Positions 1 through 10,899 of a DNA stretch of 64,000 nucleotides are shown one piece after another; within the stretch, counting starts at the first letter, position 1; each line of letters opens with the position of its first letter. A program made the position numbers and the translations under genes. Below the pieces are notes generated by a model, which did no database searches, had not been told where the DNA came from, and was given only the letters and a program-made list of their open reading frames with translations. The DNA lies in NCBI GenBank assembly GCA_000507305.1, contig DF239430.1, positions 14,171 through 78,170 of the forward strand, read 5' to 3'. Source of the stretch: Breviolum minutum Mf 1.05b.01. Lineage: Eukaryota; Sar; Dinophyceae; Suessiales; Symbiodiniaceae.

Positions 1-622
1 CCCGGGGGGGGGGTAGCATATATATATATATATATATCGTGTATATATACATATACACATATCATGACAAATAATTCATTCATCATAGAATCATAGGCAT
101 CATAGTCGATATATACTACCCGTAGATCAAAAAAAGACTCTTAAACACCTTCCCAGCTACTTCCCCCAATTGAAAAAAAAATCTCCTTCAACTCAAAGTT
201 GTCTGAGATGCCCAAACTCAACGCAGGACCTCCGGCGCGATGGATTCGACCATCTACCTTGCAGTAGCCAAGGATTGCTCATACCGTGGAGCCGGACTTT
301 TTTGGATTTCTTGGAGGATTTCTTCAAGGGAAAACCCCAAAGGGTAGCTAGTACCAGCAATAATATGACCACAGATTGGCTGAATTTTTGGTATTCGCAC
401 CTGAATGAGTTTCTGTGGTAAAGAAATCTTTTGAACCACAGGCATTTCTGGAAAGTGTCGTTTCCCGTTGACGAGTGGCCCCATCCAAAGTGATTGTCAT
501 TTGCGAGGAAAAAATAGTCAAAAAAACTAGCTTCCAGGCCAAGGTTTTTAATAATAAGTTGTTTGTCTGAGCAAGGTGTAGATCTATAGAAAAGTAGTGA
601 AGGAATAAAGGCTGAAACAAAT

Positions 623-693
623 AGGTGTTTCCAAAAAAAATGGTACCCCCAAATCATCCATTTTAAGGGGGTACCCCTATTTTTGGAAACACC
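623..693. mobile_element. MITE family 3, short near-perfect hairpin
   Basis: AGGTGTTTCCAAAAAAAATG at the left pairs with TATTTTTGGAAACACCCA at the right; both halves contain GGGGGTACC-type strings around CATCCATTTTAA. Confidence 0.7.
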
Positions 694-747
694 CAAATAA
701 GTTCCAAATCTACCTAAACTTCTTGCAAGGATGCACTTACTTCACAC

Positions 748-812
748 CAAACGAGGCCAGGCCCATGCACTAAAGGTTTGGGCGTTCAGGCGATTCAGCA
801 TGTTGCCCGGAT
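748..812 (-). CDS. Candidate exon, unknown protein (left-end gene)
   Basis: After a CCACTAG acceptor the frame reads DPGNMLNRLNAQTFSAWAW and on to a GTGTGA donor; a GTAAGT lies 7 nt further but would follow an in-frame stop. Its two-base start completes the single base left by the exon at 937-989. Part of an unrecognised minus-strand gene leaving the window on the left. Confidence 0.4.
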
Positions 813-936
813 CTAGTGGGATCAAGAAATACTGGACCAACAAAAAAACAACGGCAACATGTTTAACATAAGGGAGCTCCCAAAAAAAACGAATCTGCTA
901 CCAACATAACACTCCAAAATTCAACCGCTGACTCAC

Positions 937-989
937 CTGGGATTTTTGTTGGCTCCAAACTTTCAGGGTTCCAGCCAACACGCCGCAAC
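937..989 (-). CDS. Candidate exon, unknown protein (left-end gene)
   Basis: GATTTCAG|G acceptor and CCCAG|GTGAGT donor, both near-perfect. The only frame without a stop reads LRRVGWNPESLEPTKIP. It takes one base to complete Trp with the exon at 1246-1290 and gives one base to the exon at 748-812. Three phase-matched exons in a row make a real gene likely; the function is unknown. Confidence 0.55.
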
Positions 990-1245
990 CTGAAATCTGG
1001 TCTCTACCTCTCACCGATAGTATCAGCGACCGAAAAAGAATGTCACTAGTAGCGATTTTTTGGAGAAAGGGTTGAATTGCAAGTTATATAAATGTGCATT
1101 CCTTCTCAAAATGTCAGAAAGTTCTTCTTTGGTACTTTGGCAAGAAACCCATCTTTTTTGTGGTGATCTATCCATTTGAAAGCATAGACCCATTTTTACC
1201 GGAGAAACCAAAGTCTGTTCTGAATGGACAAAAATCCAAGCTCAC

Positions 1246-1290
1246 CACGCTGCAACATTGATTTTTGGATTGATCGACAATTCAAACTCC
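1246..1290 (-). CDS. Candidate exon, unknown protein (left-end gene)
   Basis: AG|G acceptor (GGTAGGCAG) and GTGAGC donor. The reading EFELSINPKINVAA ends with TG, completed to Trp by the next exon at 989. No family recognised. Confidence 0.5.
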
Positions 1291-2158
1291 CTGCCTACCC
1301 TTTGATTTGGAGGATTTTGGGGTTCTTTGGCTCCTCATTTAGTATGAAAATACATCATCCCTGGCTCCGTTCATCGCTCCCCCAATATCCAAGGAACCAC
1401 ATCTTCCTGATAGTACACATGACCACTCTCACACTCAGCTCCTCGGTTTGGAAGCACGACAAACTTGAAACAACTTCATAGGTGATGCATCAACTAGTCA
1501 GACGTCCCCTTTCTTAACCAAGCGGGTAATTGTTGATTGTGGTTATTTGTAGTTGGCTCTCCTATAGATTGAATCTGTGAATGTTACAGGCCCTACCAAA
1601 CATTTGAGAAATTGTCCTCAAAACTCGCTTTCTAAGGCTGTCTTCATTCAGAATCTTTATATTACATTCACATTTGAGGGACCGGAATTGTCCGATCTGA
1701 AACCACCAAATATGGAAAGATACGGATTTGTTTCATAAAATTGAAGGTTGACAACGTCGATAAAAGTTGGACGGTTGTAACTTAAAACTCTTCTCGGGTT
1801 TGAACATCTGACACCCTTTGGCACGACGTTAATATCCATGAACAGGATTCCAACATCGTTTATCCCAATTTTGTGGGAGGACAGATTCGAATAAAGGATC
1901 TACCTATAGGAAAGAACAAAGAAACAAGAACCATCGCAACCCATCCAGTCTTTTGATTCGTAAACATGTTAACAACATTTAAAAAGATGATTAAAACGTT
2001 CAATCAAGTTCCCTTTCCAAATGTCTCTATTAGACTTTTGAAGCTATTGAGGATTGATCTGAATCATCGGCAAGTCCTTCACTGAGGAAAACCTGGAAAT
2101 CATGTCAACTCCAAGAAGGTCTTGAAAATTGTGCATGTAAAATTCAAGACAAACAAAC

Positions 2159-2196
2159 CTGTTTGGGTATCCTGCTCATGAGCACCGGGTGAAATG
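2159..2196 (-). CDS. Candidate short exon, unknown protein
   Basis: Pyrimidine-rich acceptor GCGCCCCTCTAAG and CAG|GTTTGT donor enclose 38 nt reading ISPGAHEQDTQT. Same strand as its neighbours; no function recognised. Confidence 0.35.
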
Positions 2197-2974
2197 CTTA
2201 GAGGGGCGCAAAAATGGCCCGCCAACTCCAAAAACATCCAAGAAATAAGTTATACCAAATCCTTGGAATTTTGGCTGCGAGGACCTCTGCTCAACGTAAC
2301 CGCCCAAAAACGGCTAACATACTGAATTCAATGGATTTGGCAAAAAGTTTCGTACACGTGTGTTCGCCAAAAGAATAAAATTCGTATCAATTCATATTAG
2401 GTCCGGTCTTGTTGATGATCCTGTGGCACCTTTTCTGATTTTTCTGTTTCTGTTCAAGATGATATTTTATGTTTTTTGTTGGTCCAAAACAACTCACAGG
2501 TCATTTTCGACTCATGAACCTTCCATGATTTTGGGCTTCTTGATATGGAGTTTCCTCACTGTTTTGATCAGATCTGCGACCCCGGCCGATGGGAAAATAA
2601 GGAAAAAGCCTCAGCAAGTTGCGGTTTGCTAATTGATCGCTGAAAACAGAGGTTTACCACAGAAATGAAAGCAGCATCATTTATCATTCATCATCATTCA
2701 TCATTTATCATTTATCATGTCGGACAAGTACACATAAAGGAAGCAAAAAAATAACCAGATCAAAGACCTCACACCTGTAGTGCCACTTTCAAACAAGAAA
2801 ATTGAAAGGGTAAAGAAATGGTAAGATGTCAATGCAAGAAATGTCATGTATATCAGATCCATGGAGTCCTTGCATCCTTGATTCTCCAAAAAATGTCGAG
2901 CGATTTTCCAGGGATTTTCCAGGGATTCTTCGAGAAAAAAAAAAACTTCTTACGGATTCCATTCTACTTGTTGT

Positions 2975-3060
2975 TTATTAGGGACCCTTACAATGGTTCA
3001 TTATAATCCCGGATTATAACTGGATAGTATAATCACCTATATAACCCAATCAGCCAGGCT
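2975..3060. repeat. Repeat family 6, copy 1
   Basis: TAGGGACCCTTACAATGGTTCATTATAATCCC followed by GGATAGTATAATCACCTATA and CCAATCAGCCAGG. It aligns with 14257-14345 in the same order. Confidence 0.5.
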
Positions 3061-3368
3061 TCCTCATTCCCTTCCCTCAACCAAGAAACGGCCCTTCCAA
3101 GGTTTCATTCGCTGAGTTGATGATCGCATCATAGGTCAAACCTGCGAATCGAATCTTGTCACCAAAGACATGTCCTGTCGTTGAACAAATGTTGGGGACT
3201 CAACTCAGTCCCCACAGTATGTCAGCTGGAGATATCAATTTAAAGATCTTTTGTTGCACTTCACTTAGATTCAAAAGGTTCGGAGAATTTCGAGCGAACA
3301 TATTTATTCAAATAAGGAGACATCTTTTGTCATGTCGATCCGCGTTTCAAATACAAAAAATATCCCAC

Positions 3369-3421
3369 AGATTTGTATGTCGCCATGATCTGTCCCAGCT
3401 CGGATGGGCATCTGAGTTTGG
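3369..3421 (-). CDS. Candidate exon, unknown protein
   Basis: CCGCAG acceptor and GTGGGA donor. Two frames are open: QTQMPIRAGTDHGDIQI (in phase with the exon at 3630-3704) and KLRCPSELGQIMATYKS. The plus strand is also open here, so strand and frame need transcript support. Confidence 0.35.
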
Positions 3422-3629
3422 CTGCGGTTTTGAAATGCATGTTCCGGATTATGTGTTTGAAATGTTTACCAATCATCCAATTTTTTGAGGGAGTTCCATG
3501 ATAGTTGGATGATGGTTGGTTCCATAAACTTCTACCACCGAACTTGCGAGGTGAGAAAGCCATCTATGGACTCACGGACCGGTGTACCCAATGATCGATG
3601 TTGAGATTGATTTTCAGAATCTGATTTAC

Positions 3630-3704
3630 TGCTTCAGCTGGATCGAACCATTTCGAACAGCACAAATTTGGGAAATTGATGATACAAGCATGGCGCTTGT
3701 ATGG
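3630..3704 (-). CDS. Candidate exon, unknown protein
   Basis: CATATTAG acceptor and GTAAAT donor around 75 nt that begin HTSAMLVSSISQICAVRNGS. It is in phase with the candidate exon at 3898-3959. It lies next to the TTG tract that carries a single N (3726). Confidence 0.35.
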
Positions 3705-3763
3705 CTAATATGTTGTTGTTGTTGTTNGTTGTACAACCTCTGCTTCCGTGAATTCAATACTAC

Positions 3764-3871
3764 TCTAGGTGGTTTCGGTTTCAACCCAACTGAAAAAATA
3801 TGAGTCCAAAATGTGATGTGTTCCCCAAATAATCTTGGTGAAATTTTCAAAAAATATGTAAAACCACCAAC
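3764..3871. mobile_element. MITE family 2, degenerate copy
   Basis: Starts CTAGGTGGTTTCGGTTTCAA, ends AAAACCACCAA, with the family's TTCCCCAAAT...GGTGAAA interior. Confidence 0.55.
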
Positions 3872-3897
3872 CTTTCGAATCTCCTGCGTCTTAACAC

Positions 3898-3959
3898 CCA
3901 TCTCTCTCGCGCCAGCCTTCTTGGAGCAAATCGCCCAGTCTCACGTGTACCTCACCGAG
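3898..3959 (-). CDS. Candidate exon, unknown protein
   Basis: A CTAAC branch-point-like string precedes a TTGAG acceptor; the donor is GTGTTA. It begins LGEVHVRLGDLLQEGWRERD. The plus strand of the same stretch also has a good acceptor and an open frame (FLEQIAQSHVYLTELNH), so the strand is inferred from neighbours. Confidence 0.35.
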
Positions 3960-4261
3960 CTCAATCATGTTAGATTATGGGTGCGATGTTGTGCCAAGCT
4001 TGTAGAGTATACAGTTTCCAAACAAGAAATTTCTTTCATGAAAAAACTGAATATGTTTAAAACCAATTCATGCGCACATGCATTGGCTGGTAACAATCAG
4101 TATACAAATGCATAATATATATAGATATCCTATATATATATATACATATATATTATGACATATAACTACACACAAATATGTTGTTAACATTGGGTTAACC
4201 ATAAGAAAACCCATGGCTGCTCTTTTTTAACCCCGAGTCAGAGTTGTTTTTATCAAGCCAC

Positions 4262-4302
4262 CTGCACAGCACCATCTGCCCACGGCACTCGAAAAGTTGT
4301 GC
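4262..4302 (-). CDS. Candidate short exon, unknown protein
   Basis: AG|G acceptor after a pyrimidine-rich stretch and CAG|GTGGCT donor. It reads TTFRVPWADGAVQ and is in phase with the exons at 4457-4567 and 3898-3959. Confidence 0.4.
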
Positions 4303-4456
4303 CTCGGAAGAGTTCCATGATGTCTATACTTCTGATATATTTTTCTTACTTCTGATTTGCTGTGAAACAACTATCAAGTTATATCAATCTCATCATTGAT
4401 TCATAAGGAATGGGAGAAAAAAATATGCATGTTCATCGATCCGCGTTTCGACACAC

Positions 4457-4567
4457 CAAGCTGCTGGGCGAAAACCGCCGCACAAAACGACGGAGTGCAA
4501 AAGGACGGTTGAAACGCCCAGAGATCATCGACAGAAATGGATCCAAAGATGAATTGATGACATAGGA
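4457..4567 (-). CDS. Candidate exon, unknown protein
   Basis: Acceptor TTTTCCATCTCAAAATCTGCAAAG, donor GTGTGT. The 111-nt frame begins LCHQFIFGSISVDDLWAFQP and is rich in Cys, Phe and Ala. One base passes to the next exon at 4302. A plus-strand frame is open too. Confidence 0.4.
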
Positions 4568-5074
4568 CTTTGCAGATTTTGAGATGGAAAATCCCAATGT
4601 CATTTTGTTATCATGAAAAAGATCTGTCAAGATTCTCAAAGAAAGAAATGTGTTCAAGAAAAACATGTGCTTTACTTTGGGAACTTCAAGGGAAAACGGA
4701 TAAGGTTCTCAAAGTTGACTTCCACAAAATGCTGATCAGCAAATAAATAATTCCATGCTCCGATTGATGTGTTGCTGTTTCCATTTTCACTGGAGATATA
4801 TCTACCGTCGGGCTGGCCGTAGCATACCTGCTTAAAATTCCTTCCTCGTTTTTCCACTTGGCATACGTTGCTCCTGGGTTTCTGCAGAAAAAGTGGATCC
4901 TCTCAAACTAGTTCATAATAATCATGGATTATAATATAAGTTATAAATTATGCATTGTCCTGTAACATAGCCGCTACATATGTATAATTATGTGTATATA
5001 TGTAGTAATATATACATACACCACATTTCAGCATTTCATTCGATTTTTGTGTTCCTTTCGTTCAACTGCCGCAC

Positions 5075-5158
5075 TTCGCAAAGCTTGGACCGCAACAACA
5101 ACGGGGGAAATGGGCGACACATATCCAAGCAGTCAGCAATCCGGGATAGGTGAAGAAC
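5075..5158 (-). CDS. Candidate exon, unknown protein
   Basis: Strong acceptor CTGCTTTTTTTGGGAG|G and GTGCGG donor. It begins VLHLSRIADCLDMCRPFPPL. The same interval on the plus strand (5084-5149) has an acceptor, an open frame and a GTGAAG donor, so strand is not settled. Confidence 0.35.
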
Positions 5159-5430
5159 CTCCCAAAAAAAGCAGTTGAGCAAAATATACCAAAATTGGGT
5201 CCTGCCAAAACACTGGAAGTTCAAAGCAGTGGATCAAATGAAGGTGAAGTTTGTTCCCTGAAACTTCATACAAATGAATACTACGTAGATTCGCACAAAA
5301 AAAACAAACATGACAAGGTTTAGGCAGGCCCCAATATCAAAATATAACCAAAAACTGAAGTTTCAACCTCGAAACGATTGGAAATCTCACACCGTGAAAT
5401 GAAGGTTGCCTTGCTATGCCAGCTGCTTAC

Positions 5431-5500
5431 AAGTTTCAAGGAGACGTTTTCCGTGGAAGAACGTGTGTTTTCCCACCATTTTTGTCCACCTTTTAACTGC
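5431..5500 (-). CDS. Candidate exon, unknown protein
   Basis: CATTTCAAAG|G acceptor and T|GTAAGC donor. The 70-nt frame begins AVKRWTKMVGKHTFFHGKRL, strongly basic. No family recognised. Confidence 0.45.
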
Positions 5501-5941
5501 CTTTGAAATGACGACGTTAATTTTCTGGCGTTTTGCCAAGCCTTTAAGGCAATGCACTGGTTTCATGGGTTTTTTCAACATGTCGCGATGGTTTGCCTTC
5601 CAAAAATGTGGCGAAAACCCAGTCGCGATCGTTGAAGTTTCCAACGAATTACGTAACATCCTTCAGCCCAGGTAGATTTGGTGATGCCTCGCTTGCAGCA
5701 TGGTCCCAAACCCCCGTTCATTCCCGGACATTTTCGGATGCTTACTCAGGGTGCCTGTGAAATATCCAATCGAGCCTATCTGTCATCAATTTACCACGAA
5801 GTTTGATTTGAAAGATAAGAAAACAAAACTTTGAAACAGATAAACAGAGTGAAAGGGTTCAAAAGAACTACGTCATGCAATCGTCAAATGATCAAACTGA
5901 TACAAGTTCCACAAGTCTCTTGCATGCTTAAGCAAAAAAAA

Positions 5942-6041
5942 CTAGTTGGTGGTTTCAACCCCTTTGAAAAATATATTGGTCAAATTGGATCATCTCCCCA
6001 GTTAGGGGTGAACATAAAAAGTACTTGAAACCACCAGCTAG
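5942..6041. mobile_element. MITE family 2
   Basis: Left end CTAGTTGGTGGTTTCAACCC, right end CTTGAAACCACCAGCTAG. The ends are about 17-bp inverted repeats. The interior reads GAAAAATAT...GTCAAATTGGATCAT...AGGGGTGAA. Confidence 0.75.
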
Positions 6042-6436
6042 CTTCATGGTTAATTCTCACAACTAGCAATTTTTGTTCGCCCAAGACTCTTTGCAAATCC
6101 AGCTCGGGCAGGTGCCATATGCATATACCTCGGGGGGGTTTTCAAGTTAAAAAATCATTGGGAGGGGAAGCCTCTCATGTTAGTTTGTTGCTCCAGTCGT
6201 ACCAAACTCAAGGGTGGAAGATGAATTTCATCTCTTAATATTCTCAATGGATCTAATTAATTTGATTTCCTTGCGATTTGAACAAACCCTGCCTTTTACA
6301 AGGTTTCAACCGTGCCAACAAAAAAAATGGACCAACTAAGGCAACTAAAACATGGAAATTTTTTTCAGATGTGAAAGGCCAGTGTTGTATTTTTGGGTCC
6401 CTTTGTTTCACTCTTTTGTAAAAAGGACTTTGCGTT

Positions 6437-6543
6437 TACACCCCACAAAATTAACATGGAACCTAAAACATCACCTAGTCGAAAAGGAAAATCGTCTTCC
6501 AAACCTCCATCTTTAGGGTTCCATGTTAACTTTACAGAGTATA
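6437..6543. mobile_element. MITE family 4
   Basis: TTACACCCCACAAAATTAAC ATGGAACCT at the left, AGGGTTCCATGTTAACTTTA at the right. Confidence 0.65.
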
Positions 6544-7328
6544 TTTCTTTAAAATACAACCCAACTCCTGTCTGAGTCAAAATGTAAAAAAGTGTCTCCC
6601 AAGGTCTCCCGCGGATCCGGCAGAGGACTCAGCAACGTTGCTGCCGCATGTTCCGGCTCGTATGCTTGAAACCTGGGGATTTGACTTAAATGGAGAGAAC
6701 ACGGGGGGCCGGGGGGTTGTGGAGTCCACATGCCACATCCTCCAGGAGTTGTGAAAAGATGTCACTTTGGTGTGGCTATTGCTCTAAAATGTGGGTATCA
6801 ATACTAAATTGAATATTACAACCAGAGTATTTGCCAACCTCCAAAATTCTTGGGCTTCATAAACCAGAATTACCAGCCCTGCAACCACAAAAAAACTGAG
6901 ACTCCATGCTGCCGAACATCCTCCTCCTCGTCAGATTCATCACAGCAGCCTGAAACTTGGAGTTAGAAAATGAGGGAATCTGCAGATCTGTAACTCCAAG
7001 GATGATGGCCCGGATGGTGGGGATCTGATTCAAGACCGCAGGGCGACATCAGTTTCATCGCTGAGACTTCGACTTCGCAAGTCCTGGCGATTTGACTCCA
7101 AGCGGCTGATGGTTCCGGCTGCTTGATTTTACCAAAAACAAACCATGGAGTCATGTTACCAGTTCCCAAATTTAAAGCTGAGGATGGACCCCAAAAAAAA
7201 ACATGTTCGCCATGTTGTTTACCAACAACAAAAATTAAAAAGTCCACCAGTCTCTCCATGGGCCGTGGATCAATTTCGGAAGCACCGACTTTTCATAGAA
7301 TTTCATAGATACCACTCGGGCATCTCAC

Positions 7329-7364
7329 CCGATGGAACACACAGATAGATCACAGTTAACATAC
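7329..7364 (-). CDS. Candidate short exon of a membrane-type protein
   Basis: CTTCTCCAAG|G acceptor and GG|GTGAGA donor. In phase with the exon at 7577-7669 it reads MLTVIYLCVPS, hydrophobic. A second frame (YVNCDLSVCSI) is also open. Confidence 0.45.
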
Positions 7365-7576
7365 CTTGGAGAAGAAAACACGCAGTCTGACCCCCTGTCC
7401 AGCCTGCATGTTTTGGATTCGTTTCCTTAGGTTTGGGTCAAACACAGCCAAGTCGACTAAGCCATGGATTCATGGCTTGCTTCGTCATTGGGGTGAAGCC
7501 GGCAGCCCCCAAGAAACCACCAGCTTGATAGATATCTGATTCAAGTGTCCATGAATCAGTGAGGTTAAGGCCATAC

Positions 7577-7669
7577 CATCTTCAAAGATATCTTTGGGGG
7601 AAAATCCAGCTTGGACGAGGCACAGCAAAAGCAGAAGGCATCCTGTTGCCTCGGTGATGGAAATCCCAC
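7577..7669 (-). CDS. Candidate exon with hydrophobic segment
   Basis: AG|G acceptor and ATG|GTATGG donor around a frame beginning GISITEATGCLLLLLCLVQA. This contains a leucine-rich hydrophobic stretch that could be a membrane segment. Phase-matched with the exons at 7703-7755 and 7329-7364. Confidence 0.5.
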
Positions 7670-7702
7670 CTTTTCCCACCCAGCTTTTGGAAAATCAACA
7701 AC

Positions 7703-7755
7703 CTGCAAAGTCAAAGGCTTCCGGATGGAAAAAAGTAACACTTCCTGCCGCACTT
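7703..7755 (-). CDS. Candidate exon, unknown protein
   Basis: TTCTGCAG acceptor, GCAG|GTTGTT donor, reading SAAGSVTFFHPEAFDFA. Its final single base is completed by the two-base start of the next exon. Confidence 0.45.
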
Positions 7756-7802
7756 CTGCAGAATCACATCAAGGGGGTCGTCAAATTGGTCATGATCAAA
7801 AC

Positions 7803-7895
7803 ATCATAGCAGTCAAATTGGGCGGGATGCATGAATGCTGGCATCCAAACCCCGGAAAATGACCCCAGTTCCTCCGACAACATCCCAGAAAATTG
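7803..7895 (-). CDS. Candidate exon, unknown protein
   Basis: AATTCCCAG acceptor, then a frame open for more than 40 codons beginning QFSGMLSEELGSFSGVWMPA. The donor is uncertain: GTTTTG at 7802 is used here, but its phase does not fit the exon at 7755. Confidence 0.4.
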
Positions 7896-8397
7896 CTGGG
7901 AATTCTCAGCTTTTTTTGGGGTACCAATTTTTTAGACCTCCAGTGAGGCTCCAAACCAGTAAAGCCATAAGCATCAAGATCAAGAGGACGGTCCTCAGCA
8001 TGTCAACACATCTCGAAGATACTGCGTGTTTTTTTTGGACTTTTTGAGTCCAAACTGTCAGACATGGTTGAGAAAAATCATGAAAAATCCTAGCAAATCT
8101 TCGAATTTCGTTTCTTTTTTAGAAATGTATTGTTCAATGGAAACCCCATGTATCCATAATATAATATATATATATGTATATATCTATAGTTTTAAACTTC
8201 ATCCAATTAAGGTTTCCAGGTCTCAAAGACCCAGTTTCCCGGGCACAGTGAGTTTTTTCTGGTGGTAAAAAAAAAATCCGTCCTCCGGAGCTGAAATTTG
8301 GAGTTGTGTATGTTTTACCGAAAAAAAAAAACATAATAAATCCACCATTCTCCTATCAATTTTGAGACGAGATTTCATTGCTGCATCAATTTTCGAC

Positions 8398-8498
8398 CCC
8401 CTTGATTCCTTGAAATTTGATGAAATGCCCAGCTCAAGATCCGTTGAACATCGAGAAAATCGACTCTTGAGGGCAGTGCCAAGTATCTCCCGATCCTC
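8398..8498 (-). CDS. Candidate exon, unknown protein
   Basis: GACCCAG|G acceptor, then EDREILGTALKSRFSRCSTD and onward; mostly charged and helical. The donor is either GTCGAA at 8397 or a GA-type donor at 8408. Confidence 0.45.
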
Positions 8499-9032
8499 CT
8501 GGGTCAGCTCATTGGATTTGTGACGCGGATGTTTTGGAAAAGAACTTCTGAACGGATCCATGCAACAATCACTGTTGGAAATCACGATTTATTTCCAAGT
8601 TCCCAAAGATTCATGAAGGTTAATTGGGGAGTTTCTTCATATTTTCATCTAGAAGAAAGTCAATTCATGCTGAGTTCGGTTCTGGTAAGTCGCAGGAGAA
8701 TCGAGCATGCAACTTTAGGTCAACCAACCAGTCTTGATTGCTTCATACCTGCCTTCATTGCTACCAACTGAATTTGCCCAAAGTTCCACAACTTTCTCGT
8801 AAAAAATGGCAACTCTACACAACCCAAAAATGGCCACCATCTATACCAACAAAATATGATATTACATATTTATAGCCATGTAATGCCATGTATTCTCACC
8901 ATAAATCTCAGTCTATGTCGATCCATCAAATCTGAATCTCCAAAAAAATCATTCCACAACTCCCGGGCCATCTTCTGTGCCTAGACTATTCAACTTTGGA
9001 ACGTCTGAAGAATCCACGTTGGCCATTTCCAC

Positions 9033-9077
9033 CAACGTCAAACTGCGAGACTTCAAATCCTTGGAGTCTGCAGGTGG
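9033..9077 (-). CDS. Candidate exon, unknown protein
   Basis: GTATTAG acceptor, GTGGAA donor, reading TCRLQGFEVSQFDV. The two-base start fits the single base left by the exon at 9246-9338. Confidence 0.45.
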
Positions 9078-9245
9078 CTAATACTCCATATATGAACTTG
9101 AACATGATTACTGTAAATATTGATATATTGGTTGTACATGTAAGTGAAGTACATATTGAAATTGCATGTTTCATGACCAAAAAATGATTCTGAAACTGTT
9201 CTTTTGAATCCGAAGGTCCTTGAAACAAAAAGTATCAAAAGCCAC

Positions 9246-9338
9246 CCGAAGACATTGAGAGCCCGCACTTGAACCCCACGGCTGTTGTACCCCCATCGAC
9301 TGTGGCGACGAAGCCATGATACAAGGTTGGTACTGCCA
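9246..9338 (-). CDS. Candidate exon open in all three frames
   Basis: Acceptor CCATCCAACTAG, donor GTGGCT. All three frames are free of stops over 93 nt. The frame that is in phase with the next exon begins AVPTLYHGFVATVDGGTTAV. Function unknown. Confidence 0.5.
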
Positions 9339-9411
9339 CTAGTTGGATGGTACAAGCCACAACCTTTTTGGTAACACATTCACAACAAAATATGAACATC
9401 TAAGAACAATA

Positions 9412-9523
9412 CTGTTGATGGTTCAAAAATCCCAAACAACCACCTGGGATGTATGTTCAACCCTGTAAATAATGAGATATTTGCCATATCAACTGGTTAG
9501 CCGGATTTCTGAACCATCAACAG
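9412..9523. mobile_element. MITE family 1, copy a
   Basis: The terminal inverted repeats begin CTGTTGATGG and end CCATCAACAG, flanked on both sides by TA. That is the footprint of Tc1/mariner-type (Stowaway-like) insertion. The interior carries the shared string GTAAATAATG. Confidence 0.8.
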
Positions 9524-9526
9524 TAT

Positions 9527-9607
9527 CTTGGTGGCATGCTTCTGAAAATGTTTCCAGAAACTCCAGACCACATCGAGGCCCATCTCATCTCGCAACATTT
9601 TCGGCAT
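9527..9607 (-). CDS. Candidate exon beside MITE family 1
   Basis: GGGCTAAG acceptor, then MPKMLRDEMGLDVVWSFWKH, basic and helical. The donor is not clear: the frame runs up to the family 1 element that ends at 9523. Confidence 0.35.
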
Positions 9608-9928
9608 CTTAGCCCTAGCCTTTGGGGGGCACCAAAATGTATTTCTGTTGGTGGATAGTGGATGTAGTGGATGCCTCTGAAATGATAATTCGTTGGTAAA
9701 TGAGAGAAATTCACCTCTCTCTTGAAATCAGCTAAATTTGAGGAGGTTCTCTCATTCATTCTGAAAAATGCTTGATTTCAATCTTGCCCAATTTGATGCA
9801 CTTGCAAAACATGAAAATAAAACATATTTGAAACCACCATCAACAGTATTGACCCCCAAAAAAATCTCACTGCACCTCATAACCTCGGCCAATATCAATA
9901 GATCCCCCCACACTTATCCAACACACAC

Positions 9929-9978
9929 CACGGCCTGTCCCAAAGCTCAGAGACTCCAGTTGGATTAGTGCCATTGGC
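9929..9978 (-). CDS. Candidate exon, unknown protein
   Basis: Very good acceptor GCCCTCCTGGATTCCCCCAG|G and GTGTGT donor. It reads ANGTNPTGVSELWDRP; a second frame is also open. Confidence 0.5.
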
Positions 9979-10397
9979 CTGGGGGAATCCAGGAGGGCAA
10001 ATTCACCACATCACTTCCCCAAGTTTTGGGAGGTTGAAGTTGATGTAGGGTGGCCCCCCCCCTGTTTGTGAGTGAAAAAATCATGGGTAAATTCTGGAAT
10101 GTACAACTGGAAACCAGGTCGGCATGCTTTTGAATGGACAAAGATGCAGAGAAATTGGATTGGTCCATGTTAAGATCTCAAGTAACGGGGCCCCGAAGAG
10201 ATGAAGGGTGAACATGTTCAAGATCCAACTGAAATTACCACTGAATTTATGAAGAACAAAATAGATAAAAATGGTTCGAAGTTCCAACCCGTGCCATATT
10301 TTCAGACACACCCATTTATCACTCAGTCGGTGCTTTTCATTCTAAAATATGATCAAAATTGATCAAAAATGCCAATGGCAGGTCTGAGCTCCCCAAC

Positions 10398-10432
10398 AGG
10401 AGCCAGTCTGGATGGCTGGTAGCCACTGATAC
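10398..10432 (-). CDS. Candidate short exon, unknown protein
   Basis: Long polypyrimidine acceptor ending TTTCTGTTTCAAG|G; donor GTTGGG. It reads ISGYQPSRLAP and is in phase with the exon at 9929-9978. Several other frames are open. Confidence 0.4.
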
Positions 10433-10526
10433 CTTGAAACAGAAATTGCGGCAGAAATCCAAGGTGGGATTCCCAGAAGGAGGCTTACTGTTGATTGATG
10501 TTTGCTGTTCATTGTGTTATTGTTCG

Positions 10527-10566
10527 GTTCTGGTTGTTCTGGTTGTTCTGGTTGTTCTGGTTGTTC

Positions 10567-10640
<74 letters not shown>

Positions 10641-10668
10641 GCTGTTGTTGTTGTTGATGCTGATGTCG
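10527..10668. repeat. GGTTGTTCT minisatellite running into (TTG)n
   Basis: Four copies of GGTTGTTCT, then about 25 TTG triplets with single changes. Open in several frames only because of its periodicity. Confidence 0.9.
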
Positions 10669-10748
10669 TATACTAAGCTACAATATTTCACCAGCAGGCA
10701 CTTTCATGACCCGCCATTCTCCTGGAGCATTTTTCACTTTCCATCGAC

Positions 10749-10899
10749 CTTTTGAGCGGAACACTGTGGCTCCACACTTGAGCGGAACTGTTCCAGTTGT
10801 TGCTGCCCTATATACTCAGGCTGCAGAAAGACCTCATCACAACGAAGGATTTCACAAGGTTTCCAAACGGCCGTGGGGTTTAAAGAGAGGCACCGGCAC
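10749..10899 (-). CDS. Candidate exon, unknown Cys/Gln-rich protein
   Basis: CGTGATTTTAG|G acceptor and AAAAG|GTCGAT donor. One frame stays open for 50 codons, beginning CRCLSLNPTAVWKPCEILRC and continuing with a Gln-rich stretch PEYIGQQQLEQFRSS. It is one of the longer exons here. The plus strand is also open. Confidence 0.55.
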
